Positions 33,239 to 41,940 of a stretch of DNA of 64,000 bases are shown in pieces. Origin of the DNA: an uncultured Collinsella sp. (GTDB lineage: Bacteria; Actinomycetota; Coriobacteriia; Coriobacteriales; Coriobacteriaceae); the NCBI GenBank assembly GCA_900541025.1, contig UQIL01000006.1:33454-97453 (forward strand), in the 5' to 3' direction. Within the stretch, counting starts at the first letter, position 1. Each line of letters begins with the position of its first letter. The notes under the pieces are model-generated. The model was not told the DNA's origin. It did no database searches and saw only the letters and a program-made list of their open reading frames with translations. Made by a program: the position numbers and the translations under genes.

Positions 33239-33398
33239 CCGGATAGCGCTCCCGCATTGCTGCAGACAGTCCTGTGGGTGTTTCCCACAGGCCCACCAGG
33301 TTGTTCGTGCCCGTAAAACCCAGTTCGGCGGGTTTCGCCTCCCCACGGGGTCAAAGCCTGCCGGCTCGCCCGCGGCTCTTCGTGCCCGCGCCTCTATC
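33239..33398 (-). promoter_or_regulatory. Lysine riboswitch (L box) upstream of lysA-dapA
   Basis: On the minus strand the leader reads GATAGAGGCGC... near 33398 and closes with GGGAGCGCTATC near 33242, forming P1. Between them are AAGAGC, a GGCGAAACCCGCCGAACTGGG region and GGGAAACACCC then AGGACTGTCTGC, in the order known for L-box RNAs. The P1 3' strand can instead pair with TCTGGATAGCG (33184-33194), which runs into the GAGG near the start codon, suggesting control of translation. The remaining divergent region up to 33548 holds promoters only. Confidence 0.75.
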
Positions 33399-33548
33399 AA
33401 GTGGTAAAGACCCTATCACGTTGCACTTTACCAAACAAGAGTATTCGTATATAACGTTTAAAAAATGCAGGGATATGCTGGAAACATGTGCGCCACAATC
33501 CTGTATCACAATAAGTTGCAACAGATGTGCCTCACGAAGGGATCCTCT

Positions 33549-34736
33549 ATGACCGAGCTCCAAGAACTCCGTCGCTATCGCCGCGATCTCCATCGCATTC
33601 CGGAGCTCGATTTCGATCTTCCGCAAACCATTGCCTATATCGAGGGCGTGTTGGCACCGCTCACCTGCGAAGTGACCCATCCGTGCCCCAACTGCGTCTG
33701 TGCTTTCTTCGACGCCGGCGTTGATGCCGCGCATGCCACGGCGATTCGCGCCGATATGGATGCGCTGCCCATCGCGGAGGCGACGGGAGCGGCCTTTGCC
33801 TCGACCCATCCCGGCAAGATGCACGCTTGCGGACATGACGGACATATGGCCATGGCGCTTGCCGCCGCGACGTATGTCGACCGTACGATTCGCGAACAGC
33901 CGGGCGCCATTAGGCGCAACGTTCTCTTTGTGTTCCAGCCGGCCGAGGAAACGACCGGTGGTGCCAAGACGGTATGCGAGAGCGGTGTGTTCGAGCGCTA
34001 TGGGGCCGACCGCATTTTTGGCTTCCATGTGTGGCCCGATCTGCCCGCCGGCACGTTGGCGAGCTGCCCCGGTCCGCTGCTAGCGCGTTCGAGCGAGACG
34101 CATGTGCACATTCACGGGACGAGCATCCATATCGCCAAGACCTACGGCGTTCCCGTTGGCGAATCGCACGATGCGGCATTGGCGGCTGCCAAGTTCTTGG
34201 TTTCCGAGCGCGAACTCATGGACAAGCTGGGTGCCGACGAGCCCTGCATTGGTAAGTTCGGCTTGCTGCAGGCCGGTACCGTCTGCAATGCGGTGGCAGG
34301 GGAGGCCCATGTTGCCGGCAGCCTGCGTGTGTTTACGGACGACATGTTCGACCGTGCGCGCGAGGGCGTACGCCGTGTACTCGACGAGGCGTGCACCGCA
34401 ACGGGCTGCACGTATGATCTCGACTTTGCCGAGGGCTATCCACCGGTCGATAACGACCCCGAGCTGTTTGCCAACATCACGCCTGCCTTGCCCGGGCTGC
34501 AGCTTGTAGAGGAGCCGCTGTTAATTGCCGAGGACTTTGCTTTCTATCAGCGCCATCTGCCGGGCGTGTTCTTCTTGCTGGGCACGGGTATGCCAGAGGA
34601 CCAAGACAACCCGAGTGATTCGGATGGCTGCCCCGCCTATGCCACAAGCGCTCTGCATACCGATAGCATGCTCTTCGACGAGGAAATCCTACTCAAAGGC
34701 CTCGATGTCTACAAACGATTACTTTCGCTTGACTAA
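33549..34736 (+). CDS. M20 family amidohydrolase, candidate N-acetyldiaminopimelate deacetylase
   Basis: A 395-residue M20 zinc peptidase-family enzyme. RRDLHRIPELDFDLPQT is the N-terminal signature; metal ligands lie in AIRADMDALPI, HACGHDGHMAMAL, VFQPAEETTGGA and near the C-terminal SALHTDSMLFDEE. The family includes aminoacylases, hippurate hydrolases and N-acetyl-DAP deacetylase. Being divergent from lysA-dapA and beside dapB-dapH, it could supply the deacetylase of the acetylase branch. GAAGGG precedes ATG 33549. The family is sure; the specific substrate is inferred from position. Confidence 0.82.
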   Translation: MTELQELRRYRRDLHRIPELDFDLPQTIAYIEGVLAPLTCEVTHPCPNCVCAFFDAGVDAAHATAIRADMDALPIAEATGAAFASTHPGKMHACGHDGHMAMALAAATYVDRTIREQPGAIRRNVLFVFQPAEETTGGAKTVCESGVFERYGADRIFGFHVWPDLPAGTLASCPGPLLARSSETHVHIHGTSIHIAKTYGVPVGESHDAALAAAKFLVSERELMDKLGADEPCIGKFGLLQAGTVCNAVAGEAHVAGSLRVFTDDMFDRAREGVRRVLDEACTATGCTYDLDFAEGYPPVDNDPELFANITPALPGLQLVEEPLLIAEDFAFYQRHLPGVFFLLGTGMPEDQDNPSDSDGCPAYATSALHTDSMLFDEEILLKGLDVYKRLLSLD

Positions 34737-34838
34737 GGCGTGAAGGACTATTTGTTCTAGAAAACACGAACAAACGTACGATATAATAGAGATGTAAGTC
34801 TATAGAAACGTTTGACGTTACTAACGTAAGGCGATACT

Positions 34839-35120
34839 ATGATTGCATCGTATAAAGATGAGGATACCGAACGCTTTGCCATGGGTGTGCGGGTCAGGAG
34901 GTTCGTGCCCTTTGAGCGTGTTGCGTTGAGGAAGATTCGCCAACTGCAGGTTTGTGCTTCGCTTGATGATCTTCGCGTTCCGCCGGGCAATCGCCTGGAA
35001 GCTTTGAAGGGCGATCGTGCCGGTCAATATAGCATCCGTGTTAACGAGCGCTATCGGGTCTGTTTTGAGTGGAGACAGGAGATGGCTTGGAATGTCGAAA
35101 TCGTCGATTATCACAAGTGA
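34839..35120 (+). CDS. HigB/RelE-like toxin
   Basis: A 93-residue basic protein matching the HigB branch of the RelE superfamily: VALRKIRQLQVCASLDDLRVPPGNRLEALKGDRAGQYSIRVNERYRVCFEW, ending VEIVDYHK. HigB cleaves mRNA in translating ribosomes. The gene overlaps the antitoxin gene by 29 bases in another frame, toxin first, as in higBA. A TATAAT at 34782-34787 and the inverted repeat ACGTTACTAACGT (about 34814-34826) upstream suggest an autoregulated promoter. Confidence 0.87.
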   Translation: MIASYKDEDTERFAMGVRVRRFVPFERVALRKIRQLQVCASLDDLRVPPGNRLEALKGDRAGQYSIRVNERYRVCFEWRQEMAWNVEIVDYHK

Positions 35121-35433
35121 TGAGACTTCGGCCGATTTGCTGTCGCCGGTGACTCCCGGTGAGCTTCTCAAAGAGGAGTTTCTTGTTCCCATGGGCATTT
35201 CTCAATATCGCCTTGCGAAAGAGACCGGGATTCCGGCTCAGCGTATCGGGCAGATTGTCTTGGGAAAACGTCGCGTGACGGCCGACACCGACCTTCGCCT
35301 TTGTCGCTATTTTGGCCTGACGGATGGTTATTGGCTGCGCGCTCAGGTGGCGTTTGACCTTGAGGCCGAGAAAAGGCGGATCGAACCGGAACTGGATAAG
35401 ATCGTTCCTGTCCAGCAGGTTATCGCATTGTAG
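35092..35433 (+). CDS. HigA-like antitoxin, XRE family
   Basis: A 113-residue protein with the HigA pattern: SPVTPGELLKEEFLVPMGISQYRLAKETGIPAQRIGQIVLGKRRVTADTDLRLCRYFGLTDGYWLRAQ, a complete helix-turn-helix, and a C-terminal Glu-rich helix. ATG 35092 lies within the 3' end of the toxin gene after ACAGGAGA. It should bind both HigB and the operator upstream of 34839. Confidence 0.88.
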   Translation: MSKSSIITSDETSADLLSPVTPGELLKEEFLVPMGISQYRLAKETGIPAQRIGQIVLGKRRVTADTDLRLCRYFGLTDGYWLRAQVAFDLEAEKRRIEPELDKIVPVQQVIAL

Positions 35434-35462
35434 TGTTCAAAGATGTTGAGGTTGAAGTGACG

Positions 35463-35786
35463 ATGGAACGACGCCGACAGTCTGCCGTGTATAGTCCTGG
35501 TGGGTGTGGGTGTGGCTTGCTACTGCTCCCGGTTATTGCTGTGAGCGTTGGCGTGATGTTTGCGCTTGCTGGGCTTGCCGCGGCGGCGCTCGTGCTGTTT
35601 ATCACTGCCATCGGCGTGACGATTTGGCTCTGCCGCAATCGCGAGCAACGCCGTGCCGACGGTAAAACCAATGTCGGCTGGGTCGTCTTCCTGATCATTG
35701 CGTACCCGCTGAGTGTCAGCTACCTGGTGTTCTTTGCCCTGTTGATGATCAGTGCCTTTACCGGGAAATCCGTCACGGTGGGTTGA
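35463..35786 (+). CDS. Small hypothetical membrane protein
   Basis: About 107 residues with two to three hydrophobic segments (LLLLPVIAVSVGVMFALAGLAAAALVLFITAIGVTIW as a hairpin and VVFLIIAYPLSVSYLVFFALLMISAF) and a basic loop between. I do not recognise a family. The start is uncertain: ATG 35463 has only a weak GAGG-like site, and GTG 35433 would overlap the higA stop codon. It is likely read through from the HigBA transcript. Confidence 0.55.
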   Translation: MERRRQSAVYSPGGCGCGLLLLPVIAVSVGVMFALAGLAAAALVLFITAIGVTIWLCRNREQRRADGKTNVGWVVFLIIAYPLSVSYLVFFALLMISAFTGKSVTVG

Positions 35787-35950
35787 TGCGCTGCCAGCAG
35801 ACGGTCGCGCAAAGTGCGTTTGCTCGGCGTTTGGATAACTGCATTGGCCGTTTACTGCAGCCTTAGCTCTCAGCTAATGAATTCAAGTTCAATCCTTTCT
35901 ACGATGTGCTGTGTGCCGGCGCGGTAGCCGGATCGTAGGAAGGATGAATA

Positions 35951-36394
35951 ATGGCAAAAGAGGGAAAGAAGCCGATCGGCAAGATTGTCCTAGGCGTCAT
36001 CGTGGTGCTGGTTATCGTCGGTGCCGTGGGCTCTATGGGTGGCAATTCAACCGATTCGTCTGCGAGCGATTCGGCAAAACCTGCCGAGGCGACACAGCAG
36101 GCTGAGGAGCAAAAAGAACCGCAAGAACCGTATACCATTGCTGATGAGGCTGAAGACACCTCCAATTAGTTTGCCTATAAGATCACGGGCACGCTGACCA
36201 ATAACACGGACAAGGAAAAGAGCTACATTCAGATTGAGTATGTTCTGTATGATGCCGATGGCAACCAGGTTGGAACGGCTCTTGCAAACACCAATCATCT
36301 GAAGGCGGGCGGCTCCTGGAAGTTCGAGGCGCTGGGTACAGTGTCTCCCGACCAGGTTGCTAGCTGGGAGCGTTCGGACGTAAGTGGTTTCTAG
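35951..36394 (+). pseudogene. FxLYD-domain membrane/secreted protein split by an in-frame amber codon
   Basis: Codons 1-72 encode a basic start, one membrane segment (IGKIVLGVIVVLVIVGAVGS) and an acidic Ser/Ala/Glu linker, then TAG at 36167-36169. The same frame continues for 74 codons without another stop: FAYKITGTLTNNTDKEKSY, IQIEYVLYDADGNQVG, and ends WERSDVSGF-stop. That is a complete FxLYD domain whose first residue follows the stop. AGGAAGGATGAATA precedes the start. A real nonsense mutation, a sequencing error or programmed readthrough are all possible. The first part alone would be a 72-residue tail-less anchor. Confidence 0.75.
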
Positions 36395-36426
36395 CATGTT
36401 GCATGCACTGGGGGAGGTGAAGTCGT

Positions 36427-36849
36427 ATGCCCGATAAAAAGCTGACTGACGAGTTGCTCAATGAGCTTCTCGACGCGCCAAACATCGATGGCTATATCAA
36501 AGAACACGACTTTGCCGCCCCGTCGCTTTCGAACTACCTGAAGCAGCTACTGCAGGAAAAGGGCTTGGAGCGCTCGCGCGTGGTTCGTATGGCCGATCTC
36601 AATGAGACCTTTGGCTATCAGATCTTTACCGGTGCGCGGCATCCGAGCCGCAATAAGGTGCTGCAGATTGCCTTTGCGATGGTGCTGACGCTCAAAGAAA
36701 CCAACCGTGCGCTGACGGCTGCCGGGGTAAGCGTCCTTAACTGCAAGGACCGCCGCGATGCGATTATCATTTTTTGCATCGATCGCGGGTGCAGCCTCCA
36801 AAAGGTCAACGAGGAGCTGTATCGCTTTGGCGAGGAGACGGTGAGTTAG
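36427..36849 (+). CDS. XRE-like helix-turn-helix protein paired with a kinase
   Basis: A 140-residue protein. Residues about 35-100 (LSNYLKQLLQEKGLERSRVVRMADLNETFGYQIFTGARHPSRNKVLQIAFAM) look like a lambda-repressor-type helix-turn-helix; the C-terminal part (LNCKDRRDAIIIFCIDRGCSLQKVNEELYRFGEE) is conserved-looking but unnamed. GGGGGAGG precedes the ATG. It lies 98 bases before a membrane Ser/Thr kinase gene, and I infer they form one signalling unit. Confidence 0.65.
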   Translation: MPDKKLTDELLNELLDAPNIDGYIKEHDFAAPSLSNYLKQLLQEKGLERSRVVRMADLNETFGYQIFTGARHPSRNKVLQIAFAMVLTLKETNRALTAAGVSVLNCKDRRDAIIIFCIDRGCSLQKVNEELYRFGEETVS

Positions 36850-36947
36850 CGGCTGATATCTGAGCCGGCGGAGCTGCCGAACAACGATGCAAACGAACGG
36901 GGCGCGGATGCCATGGGGTGTCTGCGCCCTGCGCTATGATGGAGGCT

Positions 36948-38327
36948 ATGGATACTCAGACCCCAACATATTCCGATGACGAGCTGACCGCAGCGCTTGC
37001 CGAGCACCTGGCGTCGCTCGATTGCGACGACAGCTATCGCGTGGAGCGTGTACTTAAGCGCTCGACCGTTGAAACAACCGAGCTCGTGTACTTTGAAGGA
37101 ACCGGCGGTGGCTCGCTCGGCCCCTTTGTCCGTAAACGCATCGATGCTTCGGCTCAAATCGGCGGGGCATACGAGCGTCTGTTTGCCGTTCAGCGGGCAG
37201 GCAGGCGTTTTGAGCACCTGCCCAGAATCGTCGATTGTCGTCGTGTGGGCGACGAGCTCAACGTGGTTATGGAATACATCGAAGGGGAGACGCTCGGGGC
37301 GCTGGTGGACCGTCTGGGAGCCACCCCCGATTATGCGCGTGAATTGTATCCTGTCCTTTGCGACGCCGTGGGCGAGCTCCATGCCGGTTTTGCAATGGCG
37401 GGGGAGACGTCGGCGCCGGTGATCCATCGTGACCTCAAGCCGTCGAATATCATCGTGACAGGTGCCAACTATACGCCTGATGACGGCCTGACGTTTTCAT
37501 CGCTGGTGATTATCGACCTGGGGATCGCGCGCGTATGGCACGATGGCGCCGATGCCGACACCGTCAAGTTTGGCACGCGACCCTATGCGCCGCCCGAGCA
37601 GTATGGGTTTGGGCAGACGAGCGTGCGAAGCGACGTCTACGCACTTGGCGCCCTGTTGTTCTTCTGCTTGACGGGAGTCGACCCTAAACCAGGGCTCGAC
37701 ATGCGCGAGCAATGCGAGGCGCGTGGCATTCCCACTCCACTTGCCGATGCCGTCTGCATGTCGATGGCGCTCGACCCGGCCAAGCGTTTTGCGAGTGCGG
37801 AGGCATTGGGACGGGCGACGCGCGCGGCATACGACCTGAGTCGCCCCGTGCGGCCCCCTGCGCCTGCGCCTGTCCGTAATCCGGCATCGGAGACGGAGCT
37901 GACGCCCCAAGGGCTCCAGAACCCCGCAGGGCCTCCTGGCCTTGCCGCCTCCGCTGCATGCGGTCTGCTCTCTCGCGTTCCGGAGTCTCTGGGGCGCATT
38001 TGGAATACGCTCGTCTGCTTCTCGCTGCTTGTGTTCTTTGCCGGAAGTCACTTTGCCGTCTTTCACCCCACGGGAGCAAACCAAAGCTACCCGACGTGGC
38101 TTCTCGTAATCGAGTATTTTTTCTTTGTCGATGGCCTTATGGTGCTTATGCATTTTGCGCTGCTCGATAAGCGCCGTCTTCGTCGGCGATTCGCACTGCT
38201 CGACAGCTATCGCGGCAAGAAACTCGCGAAACTCTGGCTCAAGGCATTGGGTGTGCTGCTCCTATGCATGATCGTCATAGTCGCGGTTGCCAATGCGACT
38301 GGCGTCGTCGATACCTCCGCTACCTAA
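36948..38327 (+). CDS. Membrane-anchored eukaryotic-like Ser/Thr protein kinase
   Basis: A 459-residue protein. The kinase domain (about residues 25-275) has VMEYIEGETLG (hinge), VIHRDLKPSNIIV (catalytic loop HRD), IIDLGIAR in place of DFG, and GTRPYAPPEQYG with YALGALLFFCLTG. The usual VAVK Lys appears as VRKRID. A Pro-rich linker follows, then three hydrophobic segments at the C-terminus, so the kinase faces the cytoplasm. No PASTA repeats are present. ATG 36948 is provisional; ATG 36936 and GTG 36918 are in frame, and no ribosome site is ideal. Confidence 0.8.
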   Translation: MDTQTPTYSDDELTAALAEHLASLDCDDSYRVERVLKRSTVETTELVYFEGTGGGSLGPFVRKRIDASAQIGGAYERLFAVQRAGRRFEHLPRIVDCRRVGDELNVVMEYIEGETLGALVDRLGATPDYARELYPVLCDAVGELHAGFAMAGETSAPVIHRDLKPSNIIVTGANYTPDDGLTFSSLVIIDLGIARVWHDGADADTVKFGTRPYAPPEQYGFGQTSVRSDVYALGALLFFCLTGVDPKPGLDMREQCEARGIPTPLADAVCMSMALDPAKRFASAEALGRATRAAYDLSRPVRPPAPAPVRNPASETELTPQGLQNPAGPPGLAASAACGLLSRVPESLGRIWNTLVCFSLLVFFAGSHFAVFHPTGANQSYPTWLLVIEYFFFVDGLMVLMHFALLDKRRLRRRFALLDSYRGKKLAKLWLKALGVLLLCMIVIVAVANATGVVDTSAT

Positions 38328-38331
38328 AAGA

Positions 38332-38354
38332 AAAGGGCCCCATTGGGGCCCTTT
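38332..38354. terminator. Bidirectional terminator between the kinase and the 38365 gene
   Basis: A perfect 10-bp stem AAAGGGCCCC/GGGGCCCTTT (38332-38341 with 38345-38354), loop ATT, between convergent genes. Confidence 0.85.
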
Positions 38355-38364
38355 GCAGTTGCAC

Positions 38365-39498
38365 TTAGATGCGGTTCATCTGAGCGGCGACTTTGTTGTA
38401 CCAGTCCTGCCACGTGGGCGGGCAGTACTTTTTGGCCGCTGCCGGGGTAAGGGTGGAGCCGTAATTGGCGCCCAGATAGGCAACGTGAGCGGAGATGCCC
38501 TCGCTCCAGCTGCCAAAGCTGCGCCAACCGCCGCCACGGGCGCTCCAGCCCCAGGCGTTGTAAGAATTGGCGCAATAAGCACCCTTGGTGCTCTCGATGC
38601 AGGCGATGGCGGGGGACCAACGGGGGTCGACACCGGTATTCCAAGCGGCGACGGCAAAGTTATAGCCCTGGCCTGCCATGGGGGAGCCGGCGAGATAATT
38701 GTCGATGCGGCTCGTCCACTCATTGATGAACGAATCGTAATCGGAGCTACCGGTATTGGCGTTGTTCACCGTGGTGTCGATGGTGGTGTTGGTGTTGGTG
38801 GCCTGGCTGCTGGAATTGCTGCCGCTTACGCCCTCGCCCGAGAGCTTCTCGGCGGCAGCGGCCTTATCGGCCTCAAGCTTGGCAAGCTCGGCGGCATTTT
38901 CCTGCTCGGCTTTTGCCTGTGCCTCGCTGCGGAGCTGCTGGGCCTGAGCTAATGCATCCTCGGCGTTTTTCTGCTCTGCCTCAAGCTGAGACTTGGCCTG
39001 CTGGAGCTCAGCCTTGTTCTGCTCGAGTTCGGTTTGCATGTTATTGAGCTGTTCGATCTCGTCGACGCTCGAGCTCGTGATCTGGTTGGTGTATTTGCAG
39101 GTCGTAATGAACTCACCCAGGCTCTGCGCGTTGACCAGGAAGCTCACGATGGGGTTGGTGCCCTTCTGATACTTGTACAGATCGCGCATGGCAGAGCTTG
39201 CCTTGGCCTGCTGCTCGGGAAGCTTAGCCTCGATTTCCTCGATGCTTGCCTCATTGGAGTCAATCTGCTTTTGCAGGTCATCGAGTTTGGTGCGGGCGTC
39301 GTTGTAGGCGCTCGTGGCGGCTTCGATCTTCTGCTGGGCTGCGGAAAGCTGGTCCTGCGTTGCCTGCGAGGCGGCATACGCCGCAACGGGGGAGAGCATC
39401 GGCGTGGCCGTCAGCGCAACGGCGAGCGCGGCGCTCGTGATGATGCGAGCCGGCTTCGACGCAATGAGCGCTGCGGTGCGATGATTCGAATGCTGCAT
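38365..39498 (-). CDS. Secreted coiled-coil protein with a lysozyme/transglycosylase-like C-terminus
   Basis: A 377-residue secreted protein. The N-terminal signal peptide (IITSAALAVALTATPMLSPVAAYAA) is followed by a long coiled coil (about residues 45-200) like the PcsB/CwlO N-terminus, a Ser/Asn/Thr-rich linker, and a C-terminal domain (about 250-377). That domain has WNTGVDPRWSPAIACIESTKGAYC, NAWGWSARGGGWRSFGSWSEGI, resembling lysozyme-like wall hydrolases. AGAGGGA precedes ATG 39498. It probably acts on peptidoglycan during division. The catalytic class is not certain. Confidence 0.75.
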   Translation of the reverse strand: MQHSNHRTAALIASKPARIITSAALAVALTATPMLSPVAAYAASQATQDQLSAAQQKIEAATSAYNDARTKLDDLQKQIDSNEASIEEIEAKLPEQQAKASSAMRDLYKYQKGTNPIVSFLVNAQSLGEFITTCKYTNQITSSSVDEIEQLNNMQTELEQNKAELQQAKSQLEAEQKNAEDALAQAQQLRSEAQAKAEQENAAELAKLEADKAAAAEKLSGEGVSGSNSSSQATNTNTTIDTTVNNANTGSSDYDSFINEWTSRIDNYLAGSPMAGQGYNFAVAAWNTGVDPRWSPAIACIESTKGAYCANSYNAWGWSARGGGWRSFGSWSEGISAHVAYLGANYGSTLTPAAAKKYCPPTWQDWYNKVAAQMNRI

Positions 39499-39732
39499 CC
39501 AGTCCCTCTGCAATCAATCGTAGGTTATGGTTCGAACGGTATTTTACTACTGCTTTCGACCTCAACTTGAACCTTAAAGGTTCCAAAGGGTCAAGTTGAA
39601 CTTGAGGCTTTGGCTTTGACCTGCAGTTATGATGAATTGTTGAGAAACCATAGAGTTCAACTTTAACGTTACAGAGCCCTGTTTGAGAGGTGTTTTGGGC
39701 TGTAAAAGCTATCTCAACGTGGGGTTTTACAA

Positions 39733-40365
39733 CTACAGCGTGCCCTCCTGACGAGCCCACTCAATCTCTTCGAGGGCCTCGGCAGGGGTGAACGAGCAAG
39801 TGCCGTCGCCGAGCTTGACCACCTGGATGTCGTCGCCGGTATGGACCTCTCCGCCCTTTAGTACCACGCCAAAAATGCCCTCGTGGGGAAAGATGCAGTC
39901 GCCAGCGAGATAGTAGATAGCACAGCGTGTGTGGCAGACCTTGCCGATTTGGCTGATTTCGACAAGCACCTCGCTGCCAAGCTTGAGCTGCGTGCCCAAG
40001 GGGAGCGAGAGTAGATTGATGCCCTGGGTAGTGAAGTTTTCTCCAAAGTCACCCTCGCGCACATCGAGTCCGCGAGCCTGCGCCGTCTGGATGGACTCCG
40101 CGGCCAAAAAGGAAACCTGACGGTGCCAATGCCCGGCGTGTGCGTCGGAGGCGAGGCCAAATTGCTCTATAACGGTGTCGTGTCCATCGGCGACAGGCGA
40201 CTTGCGTGTGCCCTTGTGCGCCGACGTGTTGATCGAGACGATGCAGGTGGGCCTGTCGTAGGCGTCGTTTGCCGTGCACAGGGGAGCGGTCGCTTTCGCA
40301 CGTTCCACCAGCTCGCGCTTCGCAGCATTGAGGATGGGATTATCGGTCAGATGGTCTTGGGGCAC
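39733..40365 (-). CDS. MOSC-domain protein
   Basis: A 210-residue MOSC (molybdenum cofactor sulfurase C-terminal) domain protein. GLASDAHAGHWHRQVSFLAAESI, GDFGENFTTQGINLLSLPLGTQLKLG and GKVCHTRCAIYYLAGDCIFPHEGIFGVVLKGG fit the family, with clustered Cys in the last part. MOSC proteins transfer or bind sulfur from molybdenum cofactor or act on N-hydroxylated and pterin substrates. No molybdenum genes are nearby, so its partner is unknown. The upstream 39499-39732 gap holds imperfect inverted repeats (CAACTTGAAC/GTCAAGTTGA) and no gene. Confidence 0.85.
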   Translation of the reverse strand: MPQDHLTDNPILNAAKRELVERAKATAPLCTANDAYDRPTCIVSINTSAHKGTRKSPVADGHDTVIEQFGLASDAHAGHWHRQVSFLAAESIQTAQARGLDVREGDFGENFTTQGINLLSLPLGTQLKLGSEVLVEISQIGKVCHTRCAIYYLAGDCIFPHEGIFGVVLKGGEVHTGDDIQVVKLGDGTCSFTPAEALEEIEWARQEGTL

Positions 40366-40599
40366 GTGTGCGCCTTTCGCTCGAGGATGTCAATACGCTG
40401 AATCCTACAACAATGGTAGGTTCATTGCCCATTGTCATACAACGGTGAGCGCCGTCTTCGTGCTGGCCTTCGTGCTGGACGATTACGTCGATTGCCATAG
40501 ATACGGTGGAGCTTTGGGCGCCGGCGGCTTGGCACGCTAGAATAAATCAGTTGCGCAAAGACCGCCCATTGTGTGGGCAGTTCATGATAGGAAGTTTCC

Positions 40600-41856
40600 A
40601 TGGCATTGCAATTTACAGAGCGCGAGTTCATTCCCGTGCTGCTCGGTGGCGACATCAACGCCTATTCGGTGGCGCGCGCCTTCTACGAGGAGTACCAGGT
40701 CAAGAGTCTGGTCTTTGGCAAGTATCAGACGGGTCCCGCGTACCGCAGCCAGATTATCGACTACACGCCCAACGTGGATATCGACACCATGCCCGTGATG
40801 CTCAAAACCGTCAACGGCATTGCCCAAGCGCATGCCGACAAGACGATTGTCCTTGTGGGCTGTGGCGACAACTATGTTGCCCTCGTGGCTCAGGCCAAGG
40901 ATGCCCATGAGCTGGCGGACAACATCGTCGCTCCCTACGCGCCCTACAACATGCTCGAGCAGTGCCAGAAGAAGGAGATCTTCTACGAGCTGTGCGAGAA
41001 GCATGGCGTGCCCTATCCGCACACGTTTACCTTTACCAAGGCGATGCTCAATGCCCAGGGTGAGGCGCCTGCCGAAGTGCTCGACCAGATCGATTTTCCT
41101 TACCCGATGATTCTGAAGCCTTCTGACGGCATCATGTGGTGGCAGCACGAGTTCGAGGGCCAGAAAAAGGCCTATGAGATTGCCGACCGTGCCGAGCTGG
41201 AACAGGTCATTCGCGACTCGTATGCCAGTGGCTACACCGACGACCTGATCTTACAGGACCGCGTGCCCGGTAACGACGAGTACATGCGCGTGCTCACCAG
41301 CTATTCCGACCGCAACGGCAAGGTGCGCATGATGTGCCTGGGTCACGTACTGCTCGAGGAGCATCAGCCCCACGGTGTCGGTAACCATGCCTGTATCATC
41401 ACCGAGCCCAATGACGAGCTCATGGGCGGCGTGCGCAAGTTGCTCGAGGACCTTCACTTTGTGGGCTATTCCAACTTTGACGTTAAGTACGACGAGCGCG
41501 ACGGCTCGTTTAAGTTCTTCGATTTCAACACGCGTCAGGGCCGCAGCAACTACTACGTCACCAACAGTGGCTTTAACGTTGCCAAGTATGTGGTGGACGA
41601 GTATGTGTTCGACCGCCCGTTTGAGCCGGAGTTTGTGACGGCGCAGGACGAGGCGCTGTGGATGGTCGTTCCCATGGGCGTCGTCGACAAGTACGTCAAG
41701 GATCCCGAGTTGCGCGCGAAGGTGCATCGCCTGGACAAGGAGGGCAAGGGCGCCGACCCTTCGTTTATGAAGGGCGACTTTGTCTTTAACCGCTGGCTGC
41801 GCATGTGGCACACCAAGCTGCGCCACTTTAAGCTGTTCAAGACGTATTACAAGTAG
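40600..41856 (+). CDS. ATP-grasp carboxylate-amine ligase (D-aspartate ligase-like)
   Basis: A 418-residue ATP-grasp enzyme. PMILKPSDGIMWW is the phosphate-binding strand/loop, LILQDRVPGNDEYMRVLTSYSD the hinge region, and FKFFDFNTRQGRSNYYV the Mg-binding motif. The overall type resembles D-aspartate ligases that add D-Asp to the third residue of the peptidoglycan stem. The next gene is an aspartate racemase, strengthening that reading, as in enterococci where ligase and racemase genes are paired. ATAGGAAG precedes the ATG. Other carboxylate-amine ligations are possible. Confidence 0.8.
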   Translation: MALQFTEREFIPVLLGGDINAYSVARAFYEEYQVKSLVFGKYQTGPAYRSQIIDYTPNVDIDTMPVMLKTVNGIAQAHADKTIVLVGCGDNYVALVAQAKDAHELADNIVAPYAPYNMLEQCQKKEIFYELCEKHGVPYPHTFTFTKAMLNAQGEAPAEVLDQIDFPYPMILKPSDGIMWWQHEFEGQKKAYEIADRAELEQVIRDSYASGYTDDLILQDRVPGNDEYMRVLTSYSDRNGKVRMMCLGHVLLEEHQPHGVGNHACIITEPNDELMGGVRKLLEDLHFVGYSNFDVKYDERDGSFKFFDFNTRQGRSNYYVTNSGFNVAKYVVDEYVFDRPFEPEFVTAQDEALWMVVPMGVVDKYVKDPELRAKVHRLDKEGKGADPSFMKGDFVFNRWLRMWHTKLRHFKLFKTYYK

Positions 41857-41940
41857 ATGAGTGCGGCGCCCGTCCGGTTTGCATCGGGCGGGCGCGGGTA
41901 TGATACGCGCAATTGCGCAAGCGTCACCAAGGAGGCGGCG

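Noticed and set aside
34752..34787. SOS/LexA-type box (TTGTTC...GAACAA) upstream of the HigB-like gene
   Set aside because: Half-sites are ten bases apart, unlike the four-base gap of actinobacterial LexA boxes, and the matched TTGTTC/TATAAT spacing of 24 is too long for one promoter.
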